A stretch of DNA of 64,000 bases from Rhizobium sp. SG_E_25_P2. Lineage in GTDB: Bacteria; Pseudomonadota; Alphaproteobacteria; Rhizobiales; Rhizobiaceae. A program made the translations under genes and the position numbers. Where the stretch lies: NCBI RefSeq assembly GCF_029892285.1, contig NZ_JARXVM010000016.1, positions 1-64,000 on the forward strand. Direction: 5' to 3'. This document shows, one piece after another, positions 15,560 to 26,344 of this stretch; positions within the stretch are counted from its first letter, which is position 1, and each line of letters starts with the position of its first letter. The notes beneath the pieces were generated by a model. The model saw nothing but the letters and a program-made list of their open reading frames with translations, ran no database searches and was not told the origin of the DNA.

Positions 15560-17164
15560 TCACAGCAGAAAATCGGATTTGTGAAGCTCGCTGAGCATGG
15601 TTGACGCGAGCGTAATCGTATCGCCGCTGTCGGTGGCGATCACCACGTCGTCGCCCTGGGCCGTCATATGGCTCTTGAGATCGGAATAAGACGAGAAGTC
15701 ACCCTCGCCGCCGAGATCGATCTTGTCGTGGCCGGGATTGAAGTCTGTCACCACGTCATGACCAAGGCCGGTCTCGAACACGAAGATATCATTGCCTCCC
15801 TTGCCGGTCATCCAGTTGTCGCCGCTATTGCCGGTGATGCGGTTGGCCAGATTGTTTCCGGTTCCATTGGCGTTGGCCGAGCCGGTCAGTTCCAGATTTT
15901 CGACATTGGCGCCGAGCGTGTAGGAATAGGCGATCTGCACCGTGTCGGTTCCCTCGCCCTTACGTTCGACAATGCTCACCGAGCCGCCCAGCGCATAGAC
16001 GTCATCGCCGTCGCCGCCATAGACCTTGCCCTTGACCTCGCCGGTGACGCTGCTGAACCAGTCACCGCCGCCGCCGAGCTTCACATCCCCATTAATTGTG
16101 CCGGTGTTGAGGATTTTTTCGATTCCGGCCCCAGCCTGGATGGCGACGCCAGAGTCTGCGGAAATATTGGCTGTGTTGGTGATGGCGGTGACGCCCGAGG
16201 AGGTGATGCGGATGGCGGCGTCGCTGGTTGAACTGCCCTGCAGGATGTTTTGATTGGTGATGACCGCGCCCTCGCCCGCGACCAGCAACGCCACCTTGCC
16301 TGTGAGCGTGGCGGAGGTGGTGAGAACGGCGCCATCGCCTATCAGCGCCACGCCGACGGCTGCGCCGTGAATCGTCTTCTGATTGGTGATGGTGACATCG
16401 TCGCCGGAAGAATAGACGCCATAGGTCGCGCCGGAGACTTTCTCGGTATTGGTGATCGTCGCGTGGTCGCCCGTCGACCTTATAGCGGCGCCCGCGCTGC
16501 TGACGATCACGCTGTCATTCGAGATCAACGCCTTGGCGCCGGATGACGACACGGCATCGCGCTCAGCGGAGATCCTGCCATGATTGACGATCTCTGCGCC
16601 TGTTCCGGATGAGACCACGCCGCGGCCTTGGGTGGATTTCAACGTTCCGGAATTGATGAGATCGGCGTCGACGCCTGACGAGGCGATCGCGTCACTATCA
16701 GCTTTGATAGACCCGTTGTTGTTGATCGACACCTCTGCGGCGCGGCTGACGATGGCGCGCGCGCCGGTCGAGATCAAGGTCGCGTCATTGGTCGCCACCG
16801 TGTCAATGCCGCCAAGATCGAGCGCGATGCCTTTGGTGGTGATGGAGCCCGCATTGTCGAAGGTCAGGCCGCCGCTCAGGGCGCGCAATCCCGCGCCGCC
16901 GCTGGTCAACACGCCCGTGCTTTCGATCTTGATGTCGTCGCCGGCATCTTTGTTCGCCTGGGACGCGGCGCCCAGGGTCCAGAGCGGTCCATTGGTGGAG
17001 GTCACGCTTCCCTGGATCTTGAACACGCGTCCGCCGACAGCCGAGGATGCGTCGATCGCCAGGCCTGATGTCGCCAGCGTGACGCCGGTCGAGATGATCC
17101 ACTCTTCGCCTTTAACATTGGCGATCAGAGTGGTGTTCTTATTCTTTGTGATGGCAATCGTCAT
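15560..17164 (-). CDS. RTX-type secreted protein with beta-helix-like repeats
   Basis: A 534-residue protein without a Sec signal. Residues about 60-370 are repeats of roughly 20-23 residues built on ITN, G-V/A and SSG elements (for instance VTITNQKTIHGAAVGVALIG, AVITNQNILQG), suggesting a parallel beta-helix. From about residue 385 come Ca-binding nonapeptide-type sequences (GGDGDDVYALGG, NSGDNWMTGKGGNDIFVFETG), followed by the usual type I secretion C-terminus (DVVTDFNPGHDKIDL, then GDDVVIATDSGDTITL ending in hydrophobic residues SDFLL). Such proteins are exported by an ABC/MFP/TolC system and act as adhesins or matrix proteins. No exporter genes are in the window. A GGGGGA ribosome binding site supports the start at 17164. 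Confidence 0.8.
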   Translation of the reverse strand: MTIAITKNKNTTLIANVKGEEWIISTGVTLATSGLAIDASSAVGGRVFKIQGSVTSTNGPLWTLGAASQANKDAGDDIKIESTGVLTSGGAGLRALSGGLTFDNAGSITTKGIALDLGGIDTVATNDATLISTGARAIVSRAAEVSINNNGSIKADSDAIASSGVDADLINSGTLKSTQGRGVVSSGTGAEIVNHGRISAERDAVSSSGAKALISNDSVIVSSAGAAIRSTGDHATITNTEKVSGATYGVYSSGDDVTITNQKTIHGAAVGVALIGDGAVLTTSATLTGKVALLVAGEGAVITNQNILQGSSTSDAAIRITSSGVTAITNTANISADSGVAIQAGAGIEKILNTGTINGDVKLGGGGDWFSSVTGEVKGKVYGGDGDDVYALGGSVSIVERKGEGTDTVQIAYSYTLGANVENLELTGSANANGTGNNLANRITGNSGDNWMTGKGGNDIFVFETGLGHDVVTDFNPGHDKIDLGGEGDFSSYSDLKSHMTAQGDDVVIATDSGDTITLASTMLSELHKSDFLL

Positions 17165-17212
17165 GATCGTCCCCCAATGGAACGACAATAGCGGCGCGCC
17201 GCTTACGGGAGG

Positions 17213-17563
17213 TTAATGCCCCTGGTCGTCATCCACCGTCAACAGCCCCTCGACGCTTTCCGTCTCCAGTTCGACCAGCCAGAGATCGGGATCGAACTTC
17301 GCCTCGCGGAGGATCACCGCCTCGACAGCGGAGCCGTCGCCATGACGCACGCGGATCTCGAAACGGCGATCGCCCGAATTCTCCTCATCAAACACGCTTT
17401 GCGGCGCGGGACCGTAGAGGGTTTCAAAGCCATCGCGGGCGCGGGTACGGATGAAGATCGCGCCGGCTTCCGCCGCGCCCTTGCGCTCCACAGCGGCAAA
17501 ACCGCCGGATGAAAAGACACGGCGGATGAGAGCTGAGACGAAAAATTCGGATGTGACGCGCAT
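17213..17563 (-). CDS. DUF1491 family protein
   Basis: A 116-residue protein matching the alphaproteobacterial DUF1491 family: RVTSEFFVSALIRRVFSSGGFAAVERKGAAEAGAIFI at the start, and DPDLWLVELE near residue 88. Function unknown. An AAGGA ribosome binding site precedes the ATG. It lies 58 bases downstream of the short flavoprotein gene on the same strand, so it may be the third gene of an fpr-containing operon. A 14-base perfect palindrome AGCGGCGCGCCGCT (17191-17204) follows its stop, between it and the RTX gene. Confidence 0.85.
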   Translation of the reverse strand: MRVTSEFFVSALIRRVFSSGGFAAVERKGAAEAGAIFIRTRARDGFETLYGPAPQSVFDEENSGDRRFEIRVRHGDGSAVEAVILREAKFDPDLWLVELETESVEGLLTVDDDQGH

Positions 17564-17621
17564 GGCTATTCCTTAGGAGCAATCCCGGCGCCTGTCAAAA
17601 CGCCCGGCCGCAACACCGATA

Positions 17622-18284
17622 TCACCGCTCGGTGAACAGCGATTTTAACCGTGAGGATGTCGAGGAAAATTCAGGTGCCACCCTGCGATCGCCGGCGCGC
17701 TTCTTCTTGATGTCGAAGGCCATCAGCGCCGCTTCATGAAAAGCGGAGGCAAGAAGCGGCAGTTTTCCCGGATAGGCGGCGCAATCTCCGATTGCATAAA
17801 GACCCGGGTACTGAGTCTCAAAGGTCGCTGTGGACACAGCCAGAGCGCCTTGAACATTGCGCGCTGCCTGCGGCAGAGCGAGCGGCGATATGTTCTGCAT
17901 TGCCAAAGCGCCGAGGCCCGTGGCGAGCACGACGCGCGTTGCGCGCAGGCTGTCTCCGCTGGTCAGGCCTAGCCGGAAGCCTTCGCTTTCTGCTGCCACG
18001 GCGGTGATCTGGCAGTCAAACCGGAAAATGGGGGAAAAGGCGTCGAGCTGCCGCAGCAGCCGGTCAATAATCTCGCCGGCCTCGACGACGGCATGGCCCG
18101 GCATGTCATAGACCGGCTTGTCGGCGTAGAATTCAGCGCATTGGCCGCCGGCGGTCGCACGGCTATCGATCAACAATGGCGAGACGCCATGCAGGCCGAG
18201 CTGAAAGGCGGCCCACAGGCCGGCCGGGCCGGCGCCGACAATGACGACCTCATGGATCGCGTCATCGGCGCCGGAATTCTCCAT
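17622..18284 (-). CDS. Short FAD-binding oxidoreductase (ferredoxin-NADP reductase type 2-like) lacking the NADPH domain
   Basis: A 220-residue protein colinear with thioredoxin-reductase-like ferredoxin-NADP reductases (YumC type, about 330-350 residues) but with the middle NADPH domain missing. The FAD loop VVIVGAGPAGLWAAFQLGLHG is at residue 14, GGQCAEFYADKPVYDMPG at about 48, and VVLATGLGALAMQ at about 135. The sequence then passes directly to GLYAIGDCAAYPGKLPLLASAFHEAALMAFD, the C-terminal FAD half. The GGGDSA pyridine-nucleotide motif is absent. Its ATG overlaps the fpr stop (TGATG), so it is translationally coupled to a true ferredoxin-NADP reductase, which could feed it electrons directly or through ferredoxin. 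That partnership is inference. Confidence 0.8.
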   Translation of the reverse strand: MENSGADDAIHEVVIVGAGPAGLWAAFQLGLHGVSPLLIDSRATAGGQCAEFYADKPVYDMPGHAVVEAGEIIDRLLRQLDAFSPIFRFDCQITAVAAESEGFRLGLTSGDSLRATRVVLATGLGALAMQNISPLALPQAARNVQGALAVSTATFETQYPGLYAIGDCAAYPGKLPLLASAFHEAALMAFDIKKKRAGDRRVAPEFSSTSSRLKSLFTER

Positions 18285-19117
18285 CAATCGACGAAGGCGC
18301 GTTCGATGACGAACTCGCCCGGCTTGTTGTTGGCGCCTTCATTGAGGCCCGCATCGATCAGCAGCTGCTTGGTTTCCTTGAGCATGGCGGCGGAACCGCA
18401 GATCATGCCGCGATCCACGGCGGGATCGAGCGGCGGCACGCCGAGATCGGTAAACATCTTGCCCGAACGGATATTGTCGGTGATGCGGCCCTTAAACGGA
18501 TAGTCTTCCCGCGTCACGGTGGCGTAATGCTTGAGCTTATCGCCCACTACTTCGCTCAGGAATTCGTGGTTCTTGATTTCCTCGATCAGGTCGAAGCCAT
18601 ATTTCAGCTCGGCCACGTCGCGCGTCGTGTGGCAAAGAATGACTTCCTCGAACTTTTCATAGGTCTCGGGGTCGCGGATCAGGCTGGCAAACGGCGCGAT
18701 GCCGGTGCCGGTCGAAAACATGTAAAGCCGCTTGCCGGGAAGCAGCGCGTCATTCACCAGCGTGCCCGTCGACTTTTTGCGCATCAGCACCGTGTCGCCG
18801 ACCTGGACATTCTGCAGATGCTGGGTCAGCGGACCATCCGGCACCTTGATCGAGAAGAATTCCAGTTCCTCATCCCAGGCGGGGCTGGCGATCGAATAGG
18901 CGCGATAAACAGGCTTGCCTTCGACCATCAGGCCAATCATCGCAAACTCGCCGGAGCGGAAGCGGAAATCCTGCGGTCGCGTCATGCGGAAGCGAAACAG
19001 CCTGTCCGTATAATGCTGTACGGCGGTCACGGTTTCGGCATAGACGCCCGCCGGAATGGCGGAGACGATTTCTGGATTGGTGGCGGGCGCGTTCATGGAG
19101 CTTGGATCCTCGGACAT
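18284..19117 (-). CDS. fpr: Ferredoxin/flavodoxin-NADP+ reductase
   Basis: A 277-residue FNR of the bacterial Fpr type, exchanging electrons between NADPH and ferredoxin or flavodoxin. The FAD motif RAYSIASPAWDEELEFFSIKV (about residue 75) contains the RxYS signature, STGTGIAPFASLIRDPETY (about 140) binds NADP, and MICGSAAMLKETKQLL is near the C-terminus. The C-terminal end EFVIERAFVD is typical of subclass-I bacterial reductases. A start at 19096 (MNAPATNPE) with GAGGA upstream is an alternative and removes seven residues. The short flavoprotein follows with a one-base overlap. Confidence 0.93.
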   Translation of the reverse strand: MSEDPSSMNAPATNPEIVSAIPAGVYAETVTAVQHYTDRLFRFRMTRPQDFRFRSGEFAMIGLMVEGKPVYRAYSIASPAWDEELEFFSIKVPDGPLTQHLQNVQVGDTVLMRKKSTGTLVNDALLPGKRLYMFSTGTGIAPFASLIRDPETYEKFEEVILCHTTRDVAELKYGFDLIEEIKNHEFLSEVVGDKLKHYATVTREDYPFKGRITDNIRSGKMFTDLGVPPLDPAVDRGMICGSAAMLKETKQLLIDAGLNEGANNKPGEFVIERAFVD

Positions 19118-19385
19118 TCTTTCTATCTCTGGCGGCGCTGATAGACCATTCAAAGCGGAACTTGAAGGTAGGGATTTCCACCGCAACCGGCTCCCATGGA
19201 ATAGGCTTTCAAACTCGCGGTTTCCACACTCTTTCAGGCCATATATCTCGTTCTCCTGTGTCGCGCCAGCGTCCGGGCCCTGCGGCCTTTGGCAGCGGTC
19301 GAGATAAAACGGTCATATTCAAGGCGTAGCTGGTTGCGCCTCGTCTTTCAAACAGTGTCCATTCGAACCAACAGAGGATGCGTCC

Positions 19386-21368
<1,983 letters not shown>

Positions 21369-21475
21369 CCCAGAATTCTTTGCGCGTGAGCCGGCGGTTT
21401 CGACCGCCGGCTTCGTTGACGTGGACGCGGCTTGGGTTCATTCTTTTTGTCGAGAAAATACAAAGGGAACTCGCC

Positions 21476-22243
21476 ATGTCCGCCACTCTCGCGACCGTTC
21501 ATCGCCACGACAACCTGCCCTTCTATGAAGAGCGCGTCGACCTCGCCTGCGCCTTCCGCTGGACCGCCCGGCTCAACATGCACGAAGCCGTGGCCAATCA
21601 CTTCTCGCTCGCCGTCAACGATGACGGCAGCCAGTTTCTGATGAATCCCAACCAGAAACATTTCTCGCTGATCTCCGCCTCCAGCATGCTTCTGCTCGAC
21701 GCCAATGATCCCTCGACCATGGACCGTCCCGACGCGCCGGATCCGACAGCCTGGGGCCTGCATGGCTCGATCCACCGGCTGTTGCCGCATGCGCGCTGCG
21801 TCATGCATGTGCATTCGATCTATTCCACCGTGCTCGCCTCGCTCGCCGACAGCCGGCTGCTGCCGATCGACCAGAACTGCGCCACCTTCTTCAACCGCTA
21901 TGTGATCGACAATGATTACGGCGGACTGGCTTTCGAAGACGAAGGCGCGCGCTGCGCCCGGCTGATGCAGAACCCCAAGCATCGCGTGATGATCATGGGC
22001 AATCATGGCGTGCTGGTCATCGGCGACAGCGTCGCCGACACGTTCAATCGCATGTATTATTTCGAACGCGCCGCCGAGACCTATATCAAGGCGCTGCAGA
22101 CCGGCCAGAAATTGCGCGTGCTCTCCGACGAAGTCGCCGAGAAGGTCGCTGAGGAAATCGAGGATTATCCCGGCCAGTCCGAACGGCATTTCGAGGATCT
22201 CAAGATCCTGCTGTCGCGCCAGGAACCCGACTTCCTGAATTGA
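21476..22243 (+). CDS. Class II aldolase/adducin family protein
   Basis: A 255-residue protein of the class II aldolase/adducin fold. These zinc enzymes cleave sugar phosphates or act on related substrates. Zinc-binding histidines are visible in VMHVHSIYSTVLA (about residue 118) and a further His in IMGNHGVLVIGD (about 178). The N-terminal FYEERVDLACAFRWTARLNMHEAVANHFSLAV is typical of the group annotated simply as class II aldolase in alphaproteobacteria. The substrate cannot be read from the sequence. The start at ATG 21476 (MSATLATVHRHDN) gives a normal N-terminus. Earlier codons in the frame are not convincing. It ends before a perfect palindromic terminator. Confidence 0.82.
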   Translation: MSATLATVHRHDNLPFYEERVDLACAFRWTARLNMHEAVANHFSLAVNDDGSQFLMNPNQKHFSLISASSMLLLDANDPSTMDRPDAPDPTAWGLHGSIHRLLPHARCVMHVHSIYSTVLASLADSRLLPIDQNCATFFNRYVIDNDYGGLAFEDEGARCARLMQNPKHRVMIMGNHGVLVIGDSVADTFNRMYYFERAAETYIKALQTGQKLRVLSDEVAEKVAEEIEDYPGQSERHFEDLKILLSRQEPDFLN

Positions 22244-22286
22244 GCCCCGACTCTCTGAATTGAGCGCATCTTGCCGCGCTCATGAG

Positions 22287-22320
22287 AACAGCCGCCGGAT
22301 CGGCCGATCCGGCGGCTGTT
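22287..22320 (+). terminator. Perfect 34-base palindromic terminator
   Basis: AACAGCCGCCGGATCGG and its exact reverse complement abut without a spacer, and T residues follow. It lies between the convergent class II aldolase and mfd genes and probably ends transcription from both sides. Confidence 0.75.
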
Positions 22321-22344
22321 TTCGTTCGCGAATTTCGGGGCGGT

Positions 22345-25300
22345 TTACTTGCCTTGCCCGGCGATCTCTGCGAGCTGCGTCATCAACATGGCGGCCGCCG
22401 CCATGCGCTTTTCGGGCTTGGGCAGATCGCGCGCCAGGAACAGCGAATGATCGGGGCGGATCTTGGCGATCGTGCCCTGCCGGGAGATGAACTGCACAAG
22501 CCCGGCCGGATTGGGGAAGATCCTGTCGCGGAACACCACGACGAGACCCTTGGGACCCGCCTCCACCTTTTCGACATTGGCCGTGCGGCACAGCGTCTTG
22601 ATATAGACGATCTTGAGCAAATGTTCGGTTTCCGCCGGCATCGGGCCGAAGCGGTCGATCATCTCGGCGCCGAAGCCGTCGATTTCCTGGAGATCGCTGA
22701 GTTCGCCGAGACGGCGATAAAGCTGCATGCGCAGATGCAGATCCGGCACATAGGCTTCGGGGATCATCACCGAGACGCCGGTGATGATCTGCGGCGACCA
22801 GCCGCTGTCGGTCACCTGTTCCTCGCCCTTGATCTCCAGCACCGCCTCTTCGAGCATCTGCTGATAGAGTTCGAAACCGACTTCCTTGATATGGCCGGAC
22901 TGCTCCTCGCCGAGCAGATTGCCAGCGCCGCGCAGATCGAGATCGTGGCTGGCAAGCTGGAAGCCGGCGCCGAGCGTGTCGAGCGATTGCAGCACTTTCA
23001 GGCGCTTGTCGGCCATGGTCGTCAGCGTCTTGTTGACCGGCAGCGTGAACAGCGCGAAGGCGCGGACCTTGGACCGGCCGACGCGGCCGCGGATCTGGTA
23101 AAGCTGGGCAAGACCGAACATGTCGGCGCGATGCACGATCAGCGTATTGGCCGTGGGAACGTCCAGTCCTGATTCGACGATCGTGGTCGACAGCAGAACA
23201 TCATATTTGCCGTCATAGAAGGCGTTCATGATGTCGTCGAGTTCGCCCGCCGGCATCTGGCCATGCGCCACCGCCAGCTTCAGTTCCGGCACCGCCTCGC
23301 GCAGGAAAGTCTGGATCTCCTCGAGATCTGCGATGCGCGGGCAGACATAGAAGCTCTGGCCGCCGCGAAAATGTTCGCGCATCAGCGTCTCGCGGATCAC
23401 CAGCGGATCAAACGGCGAGATAAAGGTGCGCACCGCCATGCGGTCGACTGGCGGCGTGGTGATCAGCGACAATTCGCGCACGCCGGTCAGCGCCAGCTGC
23501 AAGGTGCGCGGAATAGGCGTCGCAGACAGCGTCAGCACATGCACGTCGGATTTCAGATCCTTCAGCCGCTCCTTGTGTTTGACGCCGAAATGCTGCTCTT
23601 CATCGACGATCAGCAGGCCGAGATTGGCGAATTTGACGCCAGAACCGAGCAGCGCATGCGTGCCGACCACGACGTCGATCTTGCCTTCGGCCAGTTCCTT
23701 CTTGGTCTCGTTCAGCTCCTTGGCCGTCACCAGACGCGAAGCCTGCCGCACCTTGAGCGGAAAACCCTTGAGACGTTCGGAGAAGGTCTTGAAATGCTGG
23801 CGCGCCAAAAGCGTCGTCGGCACGACGACGGCGACCTGTGCGCCGTTCATGGCGGCGATGAAGGCGGCGCGCAGCGCCACCTCGGTCTTGCCGAAGCCGA
23901 CGTCGCCGCAGACCAACCGGTCCATCGGACGGCCGGCGCCAAGATCGTCGCGCACGCTGTCGATCGCGCCTGCCTGATCCTCGGTCTCGTCATAGGGGAA
24001 GCGGGCGGCGAATTCGTCATAGATACCGTCGGGCGCGATCAGCGGCGGCGCCTGGCGCATCTGCCGTTCGGCGGCGATACGGATCAGCCCGCCGGCCATG
24101 TCGAGCAGCCGCTTCTTGAGCTTGGCCTTGCGCGCCTGCCAGGCGACGCCGCCCAGTTTGTCGAGTTGCGCCTCGGTCTGCTCAGACCCGTAACGCGACA
24201 GGAGTTCGATGTTTTCCACCGGCAGGAACAGCTTGTCGCCGCCGGCATATTCGAGCTGCAGGCATTCATGCGGCGCGCCCGCCGCTTCGATGGTCACCAG
24301 CCCGACGAACCGGCCGATGCCATGCTCGGCATGCACCACGATCGAACCTTCGTCGATCGACGAGGCTTCGGTGATGAAATCGGCATTGCGCTTGCGGCGC
24401 TTGCCGCGTCGCACAAGGCGATCGCCGAGAATGTCCTGCTCACCGATGATGATCAGTTTGCCGCATTCAAAGCCGCTTTCGAGCGACAGCACCGTCGCGC
24501 CCGCTTCGCCCGGCTTCAGTTTCATCGCCGCATCGAGGTTCGCGACCGGAACCACGCGCTCCAGCCCATGCTCCTGCAGCACCTGCAACAGACGGTCGAG
24601 CGAACCTTCGGTCCAGGCAGAGACCACCACCTTGTCGCCCTTGGCGCGGTGATCGGCGATATGACGCACGGCGGCGTCAAACACATTGATGCGGTCTTCG
24701 CCCTCCTGCTCGCCGGCGCGCGCCCAGCGCATGCCGGGACGGGCTGAGAGCGCAACGACCTTGCGCGCCTCGCCCTCATGCTCGTTGAACGGCGTGATGC
24801 GGATTGCGCCGCGACCGCGCAGCTCCAGCATCACCTGTTCGCCGGAGAGATAGAGCTGGTCCGGCGGCACGGGCTTGTAGGGCGCGCCTTGGCTCAGGCC
24901 CTTTTTGCCGGAGCCGGCGTCGCGCCGCGCCTCATAATAGTCTGAGATCAGCGTGAAGCGCTCATTGACCGATTCCTGCAGCGTGTGATCCACGGTCAGG
25001 CGGAAGCAGGCGAGATAGTCGAACAGCGTCTCCAGCTTCTCATAGAACAGCGGCAGCCAATGCTCCATGCCGGCAAACCGCCGCCCCTCGGAGATCGCCT
25101 GATAGAGCGCATCGTCGCGGGTTGCGGCGCCGAACAGGGTCAGATAGGCCTTACGGAACCGGCTGATCAGATCAGGCGTCAGCGACACTTCGCTCATCGG
25201 GTTCAGCGAAATCTGCTTCACCTGGCCCGTGGTGCGCTGGCTGGCGGGATCGAAGCTGCGGATTGTCTCCAGCGTGTCGCCGAAGAAATCCAGCCGCATC

Positions 25301-25848
25301 GGCTCGGCCTCGCCGGGCATGAAGAGATCGAGAATGCCGCCGCGCACAGCGAATTCGCCGACTTCGCGCACCGTCGCAACCCGTTCGAAGCCGTTCTTCT
25401 CAAGCCGGATGGCGATCTCGTCCATCTTCAGCATCTGGCCCGGCTTGGCGGAAAAGCCCATGGCCGAGATCGCGTCGCGCGGCGGCAATTTCTGCACCAG
25501 CGCATTGGCCGTCGTCAGCACGATGGCCGGATGCGGCTTGGCCTGATGCTGGATCAGCCCACTGAGCGCCGCCAGTCTCCGGGCGGAGACATCCGTGCCA
25601 GGCGACACGCGGTCATAGGGCAGACAGTCCCAGCCCGGCAGCACCAGCACCGGAATTTCCGGCGCATGGAAAGCGATCATCTGTTCGAGATCGGCGATCT
25701 TCTGGCCATCGGACAAGACATAAGCGATCGATCCGCCGGCGCGGGCGAGCTCGGCCAGCACCAGCGCCTCCAGGCCCGGCGGCACATGGCCGATGGAAAA
25801 GCTCTTCTCATCGGCGAGAATTTTCCGGGGATCGAAATCCGGGATCAT
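22345..25848 (-). CDS. mfd: Transcription-repair coupling factor Mfd
   Basis: A 1167-residue ATP-dependent translocase that pushes stalled RNA polymerase off DNA and recruits UvrA. The UvrB-homology region is at the N-terminus (VPPGLEALVLAELARAGG, VLPGWDCLPYDRVSP). The RNA polymerase-interacting domain follows about residue 470 (HAEHGIGRFVGL). The helicase core has Walker A CGDVGFGKTEVALRAAF (about 647), DEEQHFGVKHKERLK (about 745), LSATPIPRTLQLAL (about 775) and QIRGRVGRSKVRAFA (about 935). The TRCF C-terminal domain occupies the last 120 residues. Length is normal. sdhE lies 100 bases upstream on the same strand. Confidence 0.97.
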   Translation of the reverse strand: MIPDFDPRKILADEKSFSIGHVPPGLEALVLAELARAGGSIAYVLSDGQKIADLEQMIAFHAPEIPVLVLPGWDCLPYDRVSPGTDVSARRLAALSGLIQHQAKPHPAIVLTTANALVQKLPPRDAISAMGFSAKPGQMLKMDEIAIRLEKNGFERVATVREVGEFAVRGGILDLFMPGEAEPMRLDFFGDTLETIRSFDPASQRTTGQVKQISLNPMSEVSLTPDLISRFRKAYLTLFGAATRDDALYQAISEGRRFAGMEHWLPLFYEKLETLFDYLACFRLTVDHTLQESVNERFTLISDYYEARRDAGSGKKGLSQGAPYKPVPPDQLYLSGEQVMLELRGRGAIRITPFNEHEGEARKVVALSARPGMRWARAGEQEGEDRINVFDAAVRHIADHRAKGDKVVVSAWTEGSLDRLLQVLQEHGLERVVPVANLDAAMKLKPGEAGATVLSLESGFECGKLIIIGEQDILGDRLVRRGKRRKRNADFITEASSIDEGSIVVHAEHGIGRFVGLVTIEAAGAPHECLQLEYAGGDKLFLPVENIELLSRYGSEQTEAQLDKLGGVAWQARKAKLKKRLLDMAGGLIRIAAERQMRQAPPLIAPDGIYDEFAARFPYDETEDQAGAIDSVRDDLGAGRPMDRLVCGDVGFGKTEVALRAAFIAAMNGAQVAVVVPTTLLARQHFKTFSERLKGFPLKVRQASRLVTAKELNETKKELAEGKIDVVVGTHALLGSGVKFANLGLLIVDEEQHFGVKHKERLKDLKSDVHVLTLSATPIPRTLQLALTGVRELSLITTPPVDRMAVRTFISPFDPLVIRETLMREHFRGGQSFYVCPRIADLEEIQTFLREAVPELKLAVAHGQMPAGELDDIMNAFYDGKYDVLLSTTIVESGLDVPTANTLIVHRADMFGLAQLYQIRGRVGRSKVRAFALFTLPVNKTLTTMADKRLKVLQSLDTLGAGFQLASHDLDLRGAGNLLGEEQSGHIKEVGFELYQQMLEEAVLEIKGEEQVTDSGWSPQIITGVSVMIPEAYVPDLHLRMQLYRRLGELSDLQEIDGFGAEMIDRFGPMPAETEHLLKIVYIKTLCRTANVEKVEAGPKGLVVVFRDRIFPNPAGLVQFISRQGTIAKIRPDHSLFLARDLPKPEKRMAAAAMLMTQLAEIAGQGK

Positions 25849-25947
25849 GCGGATGTCCTTGAGAGTGCCGGGGCGAACGCAGTCGCTGTCGGACGGGAGA
25901 GATGGCAGAGCGGCGCAGAAATCGGGACAACAGGCCCCAAGGTGGCG

Positions 25948-26247
25948 TCACACCACAGGCTTGAAGGCTTCCTCGGGACGGAAGGCCAGAATGCGCTCAA
26001 ACAGCGGCGTCTTCAGATGCTCCGGCAACGGTTTTTCTCCCGACACCCACTTGAACAAATCATTGTCGTCTTCGCCGAGAACGCGTTCGAACTCGGCGAG
26101 TTCCTCGCCTTCCAGCGTCTTCAGCTCGGTGTCGGCGAATTGGCCGAGGATCAGGTCCATCTCCCGGATGCCGCGATGCCAGGCGCGAAACAGGATGCGG
26201 CGGCGATGGGGATCGAGATCAGCGGTGGTCAAGGTCGTGCCAGTCAT
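25948..26247 (-). CDS. sdhE: Succinate dehydrogenase assembly factor 2 (FAD assembly factor SdhE)
   Basis: A 99-residue SdhE/DUF339 protein. It helps attach FAD covalently to the SdhA subunit of succinate dehydrogenase. The signature RRRILFRAWHRGIREMDLILGQFAD contains the RGxxE motif (RGIRE) required for flavinylation. EFERVLGEDDNDLFKWVSG follows. The open frame extends further upstream, but the family starts at this ATG, with AGAGGA 12 bases before it. It is divergent from recG, a gene pairing (mfd, sdhE, recG) that I recall as common in Rhizobiales. Confidence 0.93.
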   Translation of the reverse strand: MTGTTLTTADLDPHRRRILFRAWHRGIREMDLILGQFADTELKTLEGEELAEFERVLGEDDNDLFKWVSGEKPLPEHLKTPLFERILAFRPEEAFKPVV

Positions 26248-26344
26248 CGGCGTGGTGATCCTCTCATGATATGGGCCGTCTATATCCCTTGGAAACTTGC
26301 TTGTCAGCCTTGCAAATCCACCTTCGACAGCCGAAATTGTGTCC

